Shown here piece after piece: positions 1 to 6,358 of a stretch of DNA of 12,995 bases (position 1 is its first letter; each line of letters opens with the position of its first letter). This stretch comes from Candidatus Martarchaeota archaeon. GTDB lineage: Archaea > Micrarchaeota > Micrarchaeia > Norongarragalinales > UBA8480. The translations under genes were made by a program, and so were the position numbers. The stretch is from contig JAMCXP010000010.1 in NCBI GenBank assembly GCA_023474775.1, forward strand, positions 1 through 12,995. The letters are read 5' to 3'. Under the pieces are notes generated by a model that searched no databases, was not told the DNA's origin, and saw only the letters and a program-made list of their open reading frames with translations.

Positions 1-1
1 C

Positions 2-1081
2 AGGTTGAACACATTGGGCGGCAATATTATAACCATAACGCCAGGGGTTCAAAGAGCCAATACAGTAATGGTCGGAGGAAATTTAGGTGGGAGGAGTTTT
101 CCGGGAGGGTTCGGAGGGCAAAACAACCAACCTTTGACTTTCGCAGAGGCCAACTCGCTTAAAACCCTTGCCGGAGTAGAGTATGTGGATGCGAGGCTAA
201 TTGGCAGAGGAGACGTGAGTTTTAATAATAAAAACACTTCAGTTACATTAGTTGGAAGCGAACCTCAAGCTTTTCTTGCCACCGTTGGGTTGAACATGTC
301 AAGTGGAATGTCTTTAAGCAATGGCGATCCGTATGGCGCGGTTATTGGTTATTCAATCGCCAACACAACTTTTAATGACTCCAACATGCTTAACAGACAG
401 TTAACCATTAACAACGTTACTTTCAGAGTGATGGGAATTTTAAACCAGTCTGGGTCTAGTTTTGGAGGTGTGGATAATGAAATTTTCATTCCTATTAATA
501 CCGCCAAAAATCTTTTGAATCAAACCAAAAATGCAAGTGAAATAGTTGTCGCTGCAAACCCTGATTATGACACAAATACAGTGGCCAGCGAGATTACAAA
601 CGAATTAATAATGCTTCAGCATTCGCAAAACGGGCAGCAAAGTTTTACCATAACAACCGCGGCAACACTCCAATCAACAATTTCAAGCATCACAGGAATG
701 CTTTCGTTGTTTTTGGGAGGTATTGCATCAATATCTCTTATAGTAGGAGGCATTGGAGTAGCTAACACCATGTTTATGAGCGTTTTAGAGCAGACAAAAT
801 ATATTGGAATTTTAAAAGCGCTTGGAATGAAAAATAATGAAGTGCTTTTACTATTTTTATTTGAAGCTGGCATTATAGGCTTGATAGGGGGTTTGATTGG
901 AATTGCACTGAGTTTTGTTTTATCTGCAGCTATAACCAGCCTAGGAGTTCCTTCAGTAATAACTGGCGAACTAATAGTTTTGGGCTTAGGCTTTTCATTT
1001 GTGATTGGATTGGTTTCAGGATTTATTCCCGCTAGAAACGCAGCAAAGCTTCAGCCCATAGAAGCCCTTGCATATGAATAA
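2..1081 (+). CDS. ABC transporter permease, MacB/FtsX type (5'-truncated)
   Basis: Membrane subunit of a MacB/LolC-type ABC transporter, which couples a cytoplasmic ATPase to export or mechanical work at the cell surface. The frame is open from base 2, so the first transmembrane helix and the true start lie outside the window; the TTG at base 5 is internal. The first ~220 visible residues are the extracytoplasmic MacB core domain, beginning with TLGGNIITITPG as in family members just after helix 1, and carrying an unusual Gly-rich stretch (about residues 24-40). The rest is the FtsX domain with three hydrophobic helices, including GGIGVANTM, the ILKALGMKNNEVL coupling segment, and the family-typical end IPARNAAKLQPIEALAYE. 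The partner ATPase is probably upstream. No T-rich terminator follows. The family call is firm; the substrate cannot be told. Confidence 0.93.
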   Translation, partial: RLNTLGGNIITITPGVQRANTVMVGGNLGGRSFPGGFGGQNNQPLTFAEANSLKTLAGVEYVDARLIGRGDVSFNNKNTSVTLVGSEPQAFLATVGLNMSSGMSLSNGDPYGAVIGYSIANTTFNDSNMLNRQLTINNVTFRVMGILNQSGSSFGGVDNEIFIPINTAKNLLNQTKNASEIVVAANPDYDTNTVASEITNELIMLQHSQNGQQSFTITTAATLQSTISSITGMLSLFLGGIASISLIVGGIGVANTMFMSVLEQTKYIGILKALGMKNNEVLLLFLFEAGIIGLIGGLIGIALSFVLSAAITSLGVPSVITGELIVLGLGFSFVIGLVSGFIPARNAAKLQPIEALAYE

Positions 1082-1180
1082 GGCAAAACGAATTTTATCA
1101 GAGAATTTAAAGCAATACAAAATTACAAAAAAAATGTTTCAAGAATTCTGCAATATGTCAAGGTGAAAAAATAAGAAAAA

Positions 1181-1190
1181 CTTTTATAAC
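1181..1190 (+). promoter_or_regulatory. Probable TATA box of the tRNA-iMet transcript
   Basis: The sequence CTTTTATAAC follows an A-rich stretch (BRE-like position). With archaeal spacing, transcription would start near 1210, giving a ~23-nt leader before the tRNA at 1234. That leader would contain the GGCT at 1230-1233 that can pair with the D-arm. Confidence 0.5.
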
Positions 1191-1233
1191 CCTGACTGCC
1201 TAAATTAAAGCTAGCGAGAATCGGGCGTCGGCT

Positions 1234-1339
1234 AGCGGGGTAACTTTTCATTTTTTAAAATGAAAGGCCTCTAGGGTAGCCAGGAGTGCCCGCTGGGCTC
1301 ATAACCCAGAGATCGGAGGTTCAAATCCTCTCCCCGCTA
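1234..1339 (+). tRNA. Initiator tRNA-Met (CAT) with an intron between nucleotides 9 and 10
   Basis: Exons 1234-1242 and 1274-1339 fold into a complete tRNA. The acceptor stem AGCGGGG/CCCCGCT ends in discriminator A73. The D-stem is GGGT/GCCC with G18G19 in the loop. The anticodon stem CTGGG/CCCAG closes the loop CTCATAA (anticodon CAT), and the T-arm GGAGG/CCTCT closes TTCAAAT. The A1-U72 pair and the three consecutive G-C pairs (29-31 with 39-41) are marks of the archaeal initiator. CCA is not encoded. The insertion at 1243-1273 separates A9 from G10 and must be removed for the D-arm to join the acceptor stem. apgM begins 14 nt downstream with no room for its own promoter. Confidence 0.93.
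1243..1273 (+). other. Non-canonical tRNA intron, 31 nt, with bulge-helix-bulge motif
   Basis: The intron folds into an 11-bp hairpin (1244-1254 with 1257-1267, one G-U pair). A canonical bulge-helix-bulge can be drawn: 5' bulge TAA (1241-1243), 4-bp central helix GGGG (1237-1240) with CCTC (1268-1271), and 3' bulge TAG (1272-1274). Cutting each bulge after its second base, the rule for archaeal splicing endonuclease, gives exactly T8-A9 joined to G10. The exon-side helix is C1236-G1275, a G-G mismatch, then GGCTA (1230-1234) with TAGCC (1277-1281); it therefore uses the leader and the D-arm. Confidence 0.78.
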
Positions 1340-1352
1340 TTAAGTGTTAAAA

Positions 1353-2549
1353 ATGAAGAAGGTTCTTGTGGTTTTGGATGGAGCCGCTGATTATCCTTAC
1401 CCTACCCCTCTTCAAAAGGCTTTCACTCCAAATCTTGATGAAATTGGAAAAAACAGCGTTTTGTTTATGGCTAAGATAGCTGGAAAGATAGCTCCAGAAT
1501 CTGATGTTGGAGTATTGAGTGTTCTAGGCTTTAAAAATCTAAACATTGGAAGGGGTGGTTTGGAGGCACTCGGTATGAATATTTACCATGGGAAAAATCT
1601 TTATTTAAGAGTTAATTTTGCTACTGAAAAAAACGGAAGAATAATAGATAGAAGAGTTGGCAGAAGCTTGTCTGACAGTGAAGCTGAAAAGCTAGCTGCG
1701 GAGATTAATAAAATAAAATTCAAGTATAAATTCAAGTTCACTCACGCAATAAGCCATAGGGGAGTTCTGGAGATTAAAATGAAAGCTTCAAAATATATTT
1801 CAAACACCGATCCAGCATATGTCAAAAACAAAAAAGGGTTGACAACCGCGCTTAAAAAATTCGACAATAAAATTCAATCATGCAAAGCATTGAAAAAAGA
1901 CAAGTTGAGCGTTAAAACAGCCGAGGCTTTAAACGAGTTGGCCGATAAAATAAAAATCATTTTAAACAAGAGTGAAGTCAACAGGAAAAGAGCCTTAAAA
2001 AAACTTCCAAAAGCTAATATTTTATTATTCAGAGACGCTGAAACTGAAGTTAAAAAATTAAATAACTTCAAGAATTGGAGCATTATAGCAGACATGCCTT
2101 TAGAGAGAGGTATTGGAAAAATGTTTGGAATGAATGTTGTTAAAGTAAAGGAAGACCAAACAAGCAAAGGTTATGAGGAAAGGGCTGAAATAGTTAAAAA
2201 AACAATTGAGAAAAGTGAGGGGGTTTACATTCACATCAAAGGGCCAGACCTTTTCGGTCATGATGGTAATTGGAAAGGCAAAAAAGAAAATATTGAATTA
2301 ATAGATAAGTTTTTCTTTAAAAGTATAAAGAATTTGATGAAAGAAACAAGAATAGCAGTTACCTGCGACCACACCACATCCTGCAAAGCCAAAGCGCACA
2401 CCAATAATCCTGTTCCAGTATTAATAAGTGGTTTAAAAGTTTCGGGAAGCAAAAATAAATTTGAGGAAAACAACAACAAAGAAATCAAAGGATATGATAT
2501 AATGAAAATATTAAACAAGAACACGGTGACCCCTCACTTCCAGTATTAA
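1353..2549 (+). CDS. apgM: 2,3-bisphosphoglycerate-independent phosphoglycerate mutase, archaeal type
   Basis: Interconverts 3- and 2-phosphoglycerate in lower glycolysis/gluconeogenesis; soluble metalloenzyme of the alkaline phosphatase superfamily. The 398-residue length fits the archaeal family (about 400). Visible motifs: VVLDGAADYPYP at the N-terminus (metal-binding Asp9), APESDVGVLSVLGF with the probable phospho-accepting Ser50, HIKGPDLFGHDGN and TCDHTTSC...AHTNNPVPVLISG with the remaining metal ligands. I chose ATG at 1353 (MKKVLVVLDG); an in-frame GTG at 1344 would add three residues and sits 5 nt from the tRNA end. With so short a gap, the gene is probably read from the tRNA promoter or is leaderless. 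dcd follows after 16 bp, suggesting an operon. Confidence 0.96.
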   Translation: MKKVLVVLDGAADYPYPTPLQKAFTPNLDEIGKNSVLFMAKIAGKIAPESDVGVLSVLGFKNLNIGRGGLEALGMNIYHGKNLYLRVNFATEKNGRIIDRRVGRSLSDSEAEKLAAEINKIKFKYKFKFTHAISHRGVLEIKMKASKYISNTDPAYVKNKKGLTTALKKFDNKIQSCKALKKDKLSVKTAEALNELADKIKIILNKSEVNRKRALKKLPKANILLFRDAETEVKKLNNFKNWSIIADMPLERGIGKMFGMNVVKVKEDQTSKGYEERAEIVKKTIEKSEGVYIHIKGPDLFGHDGNWKGKKENIELIDKFFFKSIKNLMKETRIAVTCDHTTSCKAKAHTNNPVPVLISGLKVSGSKNKFEENNNKEIKGYDIMKILNKNTVTPHFQY

Positions 2550-2565
2550 ATGGTGATTTTAAAAA

Positions 2566-3069
2566 ATGATTCTGTCAAAAAAAGAGATTTTTAAAAAAAT
2601 TAAAATAAAAGAAATTGAAATAATCCCATTTAATAAAGAAAATATTCAGGCATGTTCAATTGATCTTAGGCTTGGAGGTTATTTTAGAAAACCATTGAAA
2701 AATAATAAAAACTTAAAACTAGATAGTGATTATAATGAATTTTATTATAAAACAGTTAAAAAAAATAAATTTATATTAAAACCAGGTGAAAGAATTTTAG
2801 CTGTGACGCTTGAAAGAATAAAATTAAATGAATCAATCTGTGGTTTTCTTGAAGGAAAAAGCAGCATTGCAAGAAATGGATTAATGATTGATTTGAATTC
2901 AAATTTAGTGCAACCGGGTGTTTTCAATAATCAAGTTCTTGAAATAATAAACTTCTCTAAAAATAATTTTGTTTTAGAAAAGGGGAAGAAAGTTTGTCAG
3001 ATTTTTTTTGAAGAGTTAAAAGGGAAAGAAAGTTATAAAGGAAAGTTTAAGTTTCAACAAAAGCCTTAA
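2566..3069 (+). CDS. dcd: dCTP deaminase / dUTPase family protein
   Basis: Trimeric nucleotide hydrolase/deaminase family that makes dUMP precursors and keeps dUTP low. The 167 residues show the family order: CSIDLRLG (residues 30-37), LKPGERILAVTLERI (71-85), EGKSSIARNGL (96-106, nucleotide-binding Ser and Arg), VLEIIN with the catalytic-type Glu126, and LEKGKKVCQIFFEEL near the end. The segment that usually reads like H-x-TAxxIDPGxxG is altered here to DLNSNLVQPGVFNN, so His and Asp positions common in the family are missing. The fold call is secure. Whether it is a deaminase, a diphosphatase or bifunctional is not settled. It starts 16 bp after apgM, with a GGTGAT element (2553-2558) as a possible ribosome site. 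Confidence 0.85.
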   Translation: MILSKKEIFKKIKIKEIEIIPFNKENIQACSIDLRLGGYFRKPLKNNKNLKLDSDYNEFYYKTVKKNKFILKPGERILAVTLERIKLNESICGFLEGKSSIARNGLMIDLNSNLVQPGVFNNQVLEIINFSKNNFVLEKGKKVCQIFFEELKGKESYKGKFKFQQKP

Positions 3070-3074
3070 AAACA

Positions 3075-3100
3075 ATTCAATTATTAATGATTCAATTATT
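3075..3100. repeat. Two 11-bp direct repeats, 15 bp apart
   Basis: ATTCAATTATT occurs at 3075-3085 and again at 3090-3100. The pair lies between dcd and the winged-helix gene and could be an operator for that protein, though AT-rich sequence makes chance repeats likely. Confidence 0.4.
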
Positions 3101-3106
3101 TTTAAG

Positions 3107-3114
3107 TTTTTTTT
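3107..3114 (+). terminator. Possible T-run terminator after dcd
   Basis: Eight consecutive T residues lie 38 bp after the dcd stop. Archaeal RNA polymerase commonly stops at T-runs; no hairpin precedes it. Confidence 0.35.
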
Positions 3115-3162
3115 AAGGTTGTTAATTTAAAGAATTATTAGTGGAAGTGAGGGGAGGGGGCG

Positions 3163-3549
3163 TTGAAGAAAACACATGAACATTATCTAAAGCAGAAAAA
3201 TCAATCTTTTTCCTATTTTAGAATTAATTCAAGCGATTTAGATAAATTAAAGACTTATCAGTTCACTATTTATGATTTTATAACTAATTCTTTCTCATTT
3301 TCACAATCAAAGAAAGATTTAACAATTAAAGTATTAAATAAACTGAAGGAAAAACCAACAAGTTTCTATGATCTTTTAAAGGAGTTAAAAGCAAAGAAAA
3401 GCTCGCTTTATTTAGCGTGCATTTCACTTGAAAAGTCTGGAATGATTGAAAGAGAAGGGGTTGGTAGCCCTTATAGACTTTCAGTTAAATTCTCCCTGAT
3501 TTTAAATGAGTATTCAAAATGGTGGGAGCAGTGGATTAAACAGGATTAA
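3163..3549 (+). CDS. Small winged-helix DNA-binding protein, probable regulator
   Basis: A 128-residue soluble basic protein. Residues ~51-105 have the pattern of a winged helix-turn-helix: LTIKVLNKLKEKPTSFYDLLKEL, then KKSSLYLACISLEKSGMIERE as recognition helix and following strand, and a wing at GVGSPYRLS. The N-terminal 45 residues and the Trp-rich C-terminus (WWEQWIKQD) are not recognised. TTG at 3163 is taken as start because the only later in-frame Met is in the middle of the domain, and a G-rich purine tract (3144-3160) directly precedes it. The last 14 coding bases overlap the end of the convergent histone gene. The target is unknown; the direct repeat at 3075-3100 is one candidate. 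Confidence 0.72.
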   Translation: MKKTHEHYLKQKNQSFSYFRINSSDLDKLKTYQFTIYDFITNSFSFSQSKKDLTIKVLNKLKEKPTSFYDLLKELKAKKSSLYLACISLEKSGMIEREGVGSPYRLSVKFSLILNEYSKWWEQWIKQD

Positions 3550-3760
3550 CCTTAAGCTGTTTGACTGCCAGTAGTATGTCTTTTTTCATAATTGTTTTTC
3601 TTCCAGCATATTTTGCAAGAAATGATGCTTTTGAAATCAATTCCTTTCCAGAGTCCTCTACTATTTCCCCTAATTTGATGCTTGCGTCTTCACCCACTCT
3701 TTGAGCGCCAGCGATTCTCATTATCCTGTCCATTTCGTTTAGACTAAATACTTTTTCCAT
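3536..3760 (-). CDS. Archaeal histone
   Basis: A 74-residue histone-fold protein that dimerises and wraps DNA. The full three-helix fold is visible: FSLNEMDRIMRIAGAQRV (helix 1 and loop), DASIKLGEIVEDSGKELISKASFLAKYAGRKT (long central helix and second loop with the conserved AGRKT), and MKKDILLAVKQL (helix 3). It lacks long tails. The start ATG is supported by a strong ribosome site, GAGGTGGG, about 10 nt upstream on the minus strand (3766-3773). AT-rich sequence at 3790-3820 probably holds its promoter. Its 3' end overlaps the convergent winged-helix gene by 14 bp. Confidence 0.95.
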   Translation of the reverse strand: MEKVFSLNEMDRIMRIAGAQRVGEDASIKLGEIVEDSGKELISKASFLAKYAGRKTIMKKDILLAVKQLKVNPV

Positions 3761-3855
3761 TCAAAATCCCACCTCTTTTTGAATTTTTATTAATGTAATG
3801 TGAATAAATTTTTTATTTTAGGGTTTATGAAATAATTGTTTTTCTTTCTTTTACC

Positions 3856-3932
3856 CACCAAGGTATGTTTTTGACGAGCTTAACAACAAGCTTGCTTCAA
3901 TGATTGGAGTTGAAAACAACCAAGAAACTAAA
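3856..3932 (+). repeat. 77-bp perfect inverted copy of an internal part of the downstream ATPase gene
   Basis: Bases 3856-3932 are the exact reverse complement of 4123-4199, which lie inside the ATPase gene, with 190 bp between the arms. Identity stops sharply at both ends (3855 and 3933 differ). The copy supplies the last codon and the stop of the ATPase frame, so it truncates that gene. A perfect coding-derived inverted copy suggests either a very recent rearrangement or a fold-back chimera of amplification or assembly. Confidence 0.95.
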
Positions 3933-4899
3933 TTAACTGGTAGAGAGCGTTGAAAACAGTATTTTGTCCAAGCTTAGTAAGATCAATAAGCTCTTGAAGA
4001 GTTAAGCCATCGCTTTTCAAAAGCGTTGTTATGATCGTCTTCTGCGAAGGAGAGAGTTGAACCCACCAGTCCGCGTGAATGGTGGTTATATCCTCATTTT
4101 TAGCAGCGCTTTTAAATTGAGTTTTAGTTTCTTGGTTGTTTTCAACTCCAATCATTGAAGCAAGCTTGTTGTTAAGCTCGTCAAAAACATACCTTGGTGT
4201 TAAAAGGTTGTGTTCGGTTAGAACACCATCAAGATAACTTTCTTCAAAAGGTATTTCATTCCCTCCAACCGCGTTTATTCTTTTCAGTATTATCTCTTTC
4301 ATTTCATCTTTGGTGAAGTTTCTTCTTTGGAAAACTTGTTTTTCTCCTATTAGTTGTAGTAAAGAGTCGGGAAAGCTTTCTTTGTCTAAAGCCGAGAACA
4401 CGAACCTAACATTTGAAACCCCATCCATCAAATACTTAAATTCCATATACATTGACTTGTTTTCAAGAAGATGTGCTTCATCCACTATTATCACTGTTTT
4501 TTTACTTGTTTTTTTTAATTTTTCAACCATACTTTCCCTGTTCACAGGTTTTTTTATAAGTCCAAAAAAAGAGGAATTATTCAAGCCAAGCTCTTTTGAA
4601 AAATCTTCGACGCTTTCAGGAGGTTCTTTTATGAATTTTTTGTCAAAATCTGATTCAGGAAGCGAATAGTAAACATAGTACATGGCAGAGGTTTTTCCTA
4701 CTCCTTTAGGCCCCAGCAACAAACAAGCTTTTGAGTCGAATGCTAGGCTTTTAACAATGCTTTTAGCTTCAAAAGGCTGATAAAATTTTAGGAATGTTTC
4801 CTTGTCATTATCTCTTAAATCTTTTACAAAAGGGTTCTCACTCCATTTTAATTCTTTTAAGAGTTTCGCTTTCTGTTCAAAGATTTGATTTAATTCCAT
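3928..4899 (-). CDS. AAA+ ATPase with C-terminal winged helix, 3'-truncated by an inverted repeat
   Basis: Cytoplasmic P-loop ATPase of an archaeal family I cannot name. Walker A GPKGVGKT is at residues 63-70 and Walker B VIIVDEAH at 136-143; a sensor-like FVFSALD follows, then a lid helical region. A helix-turn-helix starts at SPSQKTIITTLLKSDG and breaks off in the recognition helix (NTVFNALYQL). The final Ile and the stop come from the inverted copy at 3856-3932, so the true C-terminus is missing here. Start ATG 4899 is chosen because GGTGGGAG (4905-4912) sits just upstream and a TATA element lies at 4940-4951. An in-frame extension to 5016 merely translates the upstream repeats into FYK-rich peptide. 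It resembles transposition or Orc-like ATPases only in the general AAA+ sense. Confidence 0.75.
   Translation of the reverse strand: MELNQIFEQKAKLLKELKWSENPFVKDLRDNDKETFLKFYQPFEAKSIVKSLAFDSKACLLLGPKGVGKTSAMYYVYYSLPESDFDKKFIKEPPESVEDFSKELGLNNSSFFGLIKKPVNRESMVEKLKKTSKKTVIIVDEAHLLENKSMYMEFKYLMDGVSNVRFVFSALDKESFPDSLLQLIGEKQVFQRRNFTKDEMKEIILKRINAVGGNEIPFEESYLDGVLTEHNLLTPRYVFDELNNKLASMIGVENNQETKTQFKSAAKNEDITTIHADWWVQLSPSQKTIITTLLKSDGLTLQELIDLTKLGQNTVFNALYQLI
4123..4199 (-). repeat. Source arm of the 77-bp inverted repeat
   Basis: This arm encodes an uninterrupted part of the ATPase (TPRYVFDELNN through NNQETK), so it is the original; the arm at 3856-3932 is the copy. Confidence 0.9.
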
Positions 4900-4940
4900 T
4901 TTTACTCCCACCATAAAAGACACTTCAAATAATGTAAGAT

Positions 4941-5071
4941 ACTTATAAAAACCTTTTCCCTGATTTTTACAATACTTGTAAAAGATTTTTAAAAACTTAT
5001 AAAAGACATTTACCAAACTATAAAAGGCAATTAAAAGACATGTAAAAGACGTTTAAAATACGTAAAATGCC
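4941..5071. repeat. Array of TAAAA-core repeats, helically phased, upstream of the ATPase
   Basis: Copies of a degenerate unit, roughly ACTTATAAAAGAC on the plus strand, have TAAAA cores at 4946, 4979, 5000, 5021, 5032, 5043, 5054 and 5063. The steps are 33, 21, 21, 11, 11, 11 and 9 bp, close to whole helical turns, so the units face one side of the DNA. The array fills the gap between the FMN reductase stop and the ATPase start. The proximal copy is placed as the TATA box of the ATPase gene. It could be an operator for the ATPase itself, a multi-site promoter, or an iteron-like origin. Confidence 0.7.
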
Positions 5072-5085
5072 TTAAATTTTTTTAT

Positions 5086-5643
5086 TTAGACTGTTTTTTT
5101 AATTCTTTCACTCCACTTTACCAATTCTTCAAGCATGTTTGCTATTCTATCAGCGGTGTCCTTGTCTGTTAGAGCACCATCTTTGATTTTTTTATCCACA
5201 AAAGGAATCATTACCTCTGGTTTATTTAATGGGTGGGTGTTTAAAAAAACAAGAGCTTGTCGTAAATGATATTGTGCTCTTGACCCTCCAAGCATTCCGG
5301 TTGAACAGCTTATTATTGCAAGTGGTTTTTCTTCAAAAGAATTATCACCATATGGTCTTGAAGCCCAGTCAATTGCGTTTTTTATGAATCCTGGGATTGA
5401 ATAGTTATATTCTGGTGTTACTATTAGCACCGCGTCGGATTTTTTTATTTTATCTTTAAACTCTTTTACAACTGCCGGAGGGTTGCTTTCATTATCCTGA
5501 TTAAATAAGGGTATTTCATTAAATCTATCAAAAACTTCAATTTCAGTGTTTTTTGGGGCTAGTTTTTGGGCTTCTTTAAGTAAAACCTTACTGAAAGATT
5601 CTTTTCTAAAACTTCCTCCAAATCCTATTATTTTAATTGTCAT
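5086..5643 (-). CDS. NAD(P)H-dependent FMN reductase-like flavoprotein
   Basis: Flavodoxin-fold protein of the NADPH-dependent FMN reductase family (chromate reductase, azoreductase and quinone reductase relatives), probably a soluble redox enzyme. In 185 residues it shows the FMN phosphate loop GSFRKESFS (10-18), TPEYNYSIPGFIKNAIDWASRP (76-97), the flavin-contacting signature, and the Gly-rich CSTGMLGGSRAQYHLRQAL loop. The length is typical. A TATA-like element, TTAATAAATAAG, at 5661-5672 lies about 24 bases before the ATG with no ribosome site, so a leaderless mRNA is likely. The gene stands alone in its direction. The physiological acceptor cannot be told from sequence. Confidence 0.9.
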   Translation of the reverse strand: MTIKIIGFGGSFRKESFSKVLLKEAQKLAPKNTEIEVFDRFNEIPLFNQDNESNPPAVVKEFKDKIKKSDAVLIVTPEYNYSIPGFIKNAIDWASRPYGDNSFEEKPLAIISCSTGMLGGSRAQYHLRQALVFLNTHPLNKPEVMIPFVDKKIKDGALTDKDTADRIANMLEELVKWSERIKKTV

Positions 5644-5741
5644 GCTATTAATAAACGGCGCTTATTTATTAACTTTTTTAGGCAATTGATAACTCTATTT
5701 TATGAGAATAACAAAACTTAAAACCTAAATGGTTTTGAAGA

Positions 5742-6305
5742 TTAATGCCCTTGAGTTTTTGAAGATTCAACAACCTGATTGTAAAGATTGTTTAGGTAGT
5801 CTATTTTTTTGTTTAATTGCTTTAATTTAGAAGGGGGTTCAACATACTTAAGTTTTCTTTCGCAAACAGGGCATTTGAACCTGTTGTTTAAAGCTTCCTC
5901 GAATTCAAGATAGTCGCAGTTTTTATCGCAGGTGTAAAAAACAGCTCCTTCCTGAGAAAGCTTGTTTCTAAGCGTTTCAAGGCCTGTTTTTTTCCTATTT
6001 AAAATATTATAAGCTGCTTTGCTTGGATTCAACTTCCACATGTAAGTGTACCACCCGGTTTTTTCATCCTTTTCCCTGGTGTAGTTTACTATTCCGTAGC
6101 TTAGAAGGTGGTTTAGGCTGGATCTTATTTCCGAGATTTTAAGCTTGGTTTTCTTTTCAAGCGCTTCATCAGTAGTACTGTTATCCCCGTTTTCCTCCAT
6201 TGCGTTTAAAATTTTAACGCCAGAATTTCCGTAAATTTCTTTAATATAAGAGTTAAGATAAAAGGATAAGCTGTTTTTAACCTTTCTTTTAACTTTTTCT
6301 TTCAT
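5742..6305 (-). CDS. tfe: Transcription initiation factor E, alpha subunit (TFE)
   Basis: Archaeal counterpart of TFIIE-alpha; it stabilises the open complex of RNA polymerase with TBP and TFB. The first ~95 residues form the extended winged helix (GVKILNAMEENGDNSTTDEALE, then SEIRSSLNHLLSYGIVNYTRE and WYTYMWKL). The C-terminal part holds the zinc ribbon FYTCDKNC...FKCPVCERKL (CxxxC and CPVC), where family members usually have CxxC in the first knuckle. A coiled tail follows. ATG 6305 is chosen over GTG 6359 because a clear TATA box (6328-6339) lies between them, 28 bases before 6305, giving a leaderless transcript. aTrm56 lies just upstream on the same strand. The length of 187 fits the family. 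Confidence 0.92.
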   Translation of the reverse strand: MKEKVKRKVKNSLSFYLNSYIKEIYGNSGVKILNAMEENGDNSTTDEALEKKTKLKISEIRSSLNHLLSYGIVNYTREKDEKTGWYTYMWKLNPSKAAYNILNRKKTGLETLRNKLSQEGAVFYTCDKNCDYLEFEEALNNRFKCPVCERKLKYVEPPSKLKQLNKKIDYLNNLYNQVVESSKTQGH

Positions 6306-6327
6306 GTCAATTCTTCGAAAACTATAA

Positions 6328-6339
6328 CTATTTATACTT
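6328..6339 (-). promoter_or_regulatory. TATA box of tfe
   Basis: On the minus strand the sequence reads AAGTATAAATAG, centred ~28 bases before ATG 6305. It lies just past the 3' end of aTrm56, so tfe can be transcribed on its own, and it decides the start codon. Confidence 0.65.
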
Positions 6340-6358
6340 AACCACGAGGTTTTTTTCA

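Noticed and set aside
1210..1237. GCTAGCG occurring at 1210-1216 and 1231-1237, as a split or duplicated tRNA start
   Set aside because: Only seven bases repeat and the second copy is the tRNA acceptor with its flank; no second tRNA fragment follows the first.
1874..2524. Minus-strand ORFs of 88-97 residues inside apgM
   Set aside because: They are antisense shadows of a well-supported gene.
4310..4669. Plus-strand ORF of 119 residues opposite the ATPase
   Set aside because: It is antisense to the Walker B region and has no ribosome site or family resemblance.
4900..5016. 39-residue N-terminal extension of the ATPase frame
   Set aside because: It translates the TAAAA repeats into repeated FYK and lies before the ribosome site and TATA element.
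3928..5071. Orc1/Cdc6 gene with its replication origin
   Set aside because: The ATPase lacks recognisable Orc1/Cdc6 sequence beyond general AAA+ and winged-helix motifs; an origin remains only a possibility.
4941..5071. CRISPR array
   Set aside because: The units are short and degenerate with spacers of a few bases and no cas genes nearby.
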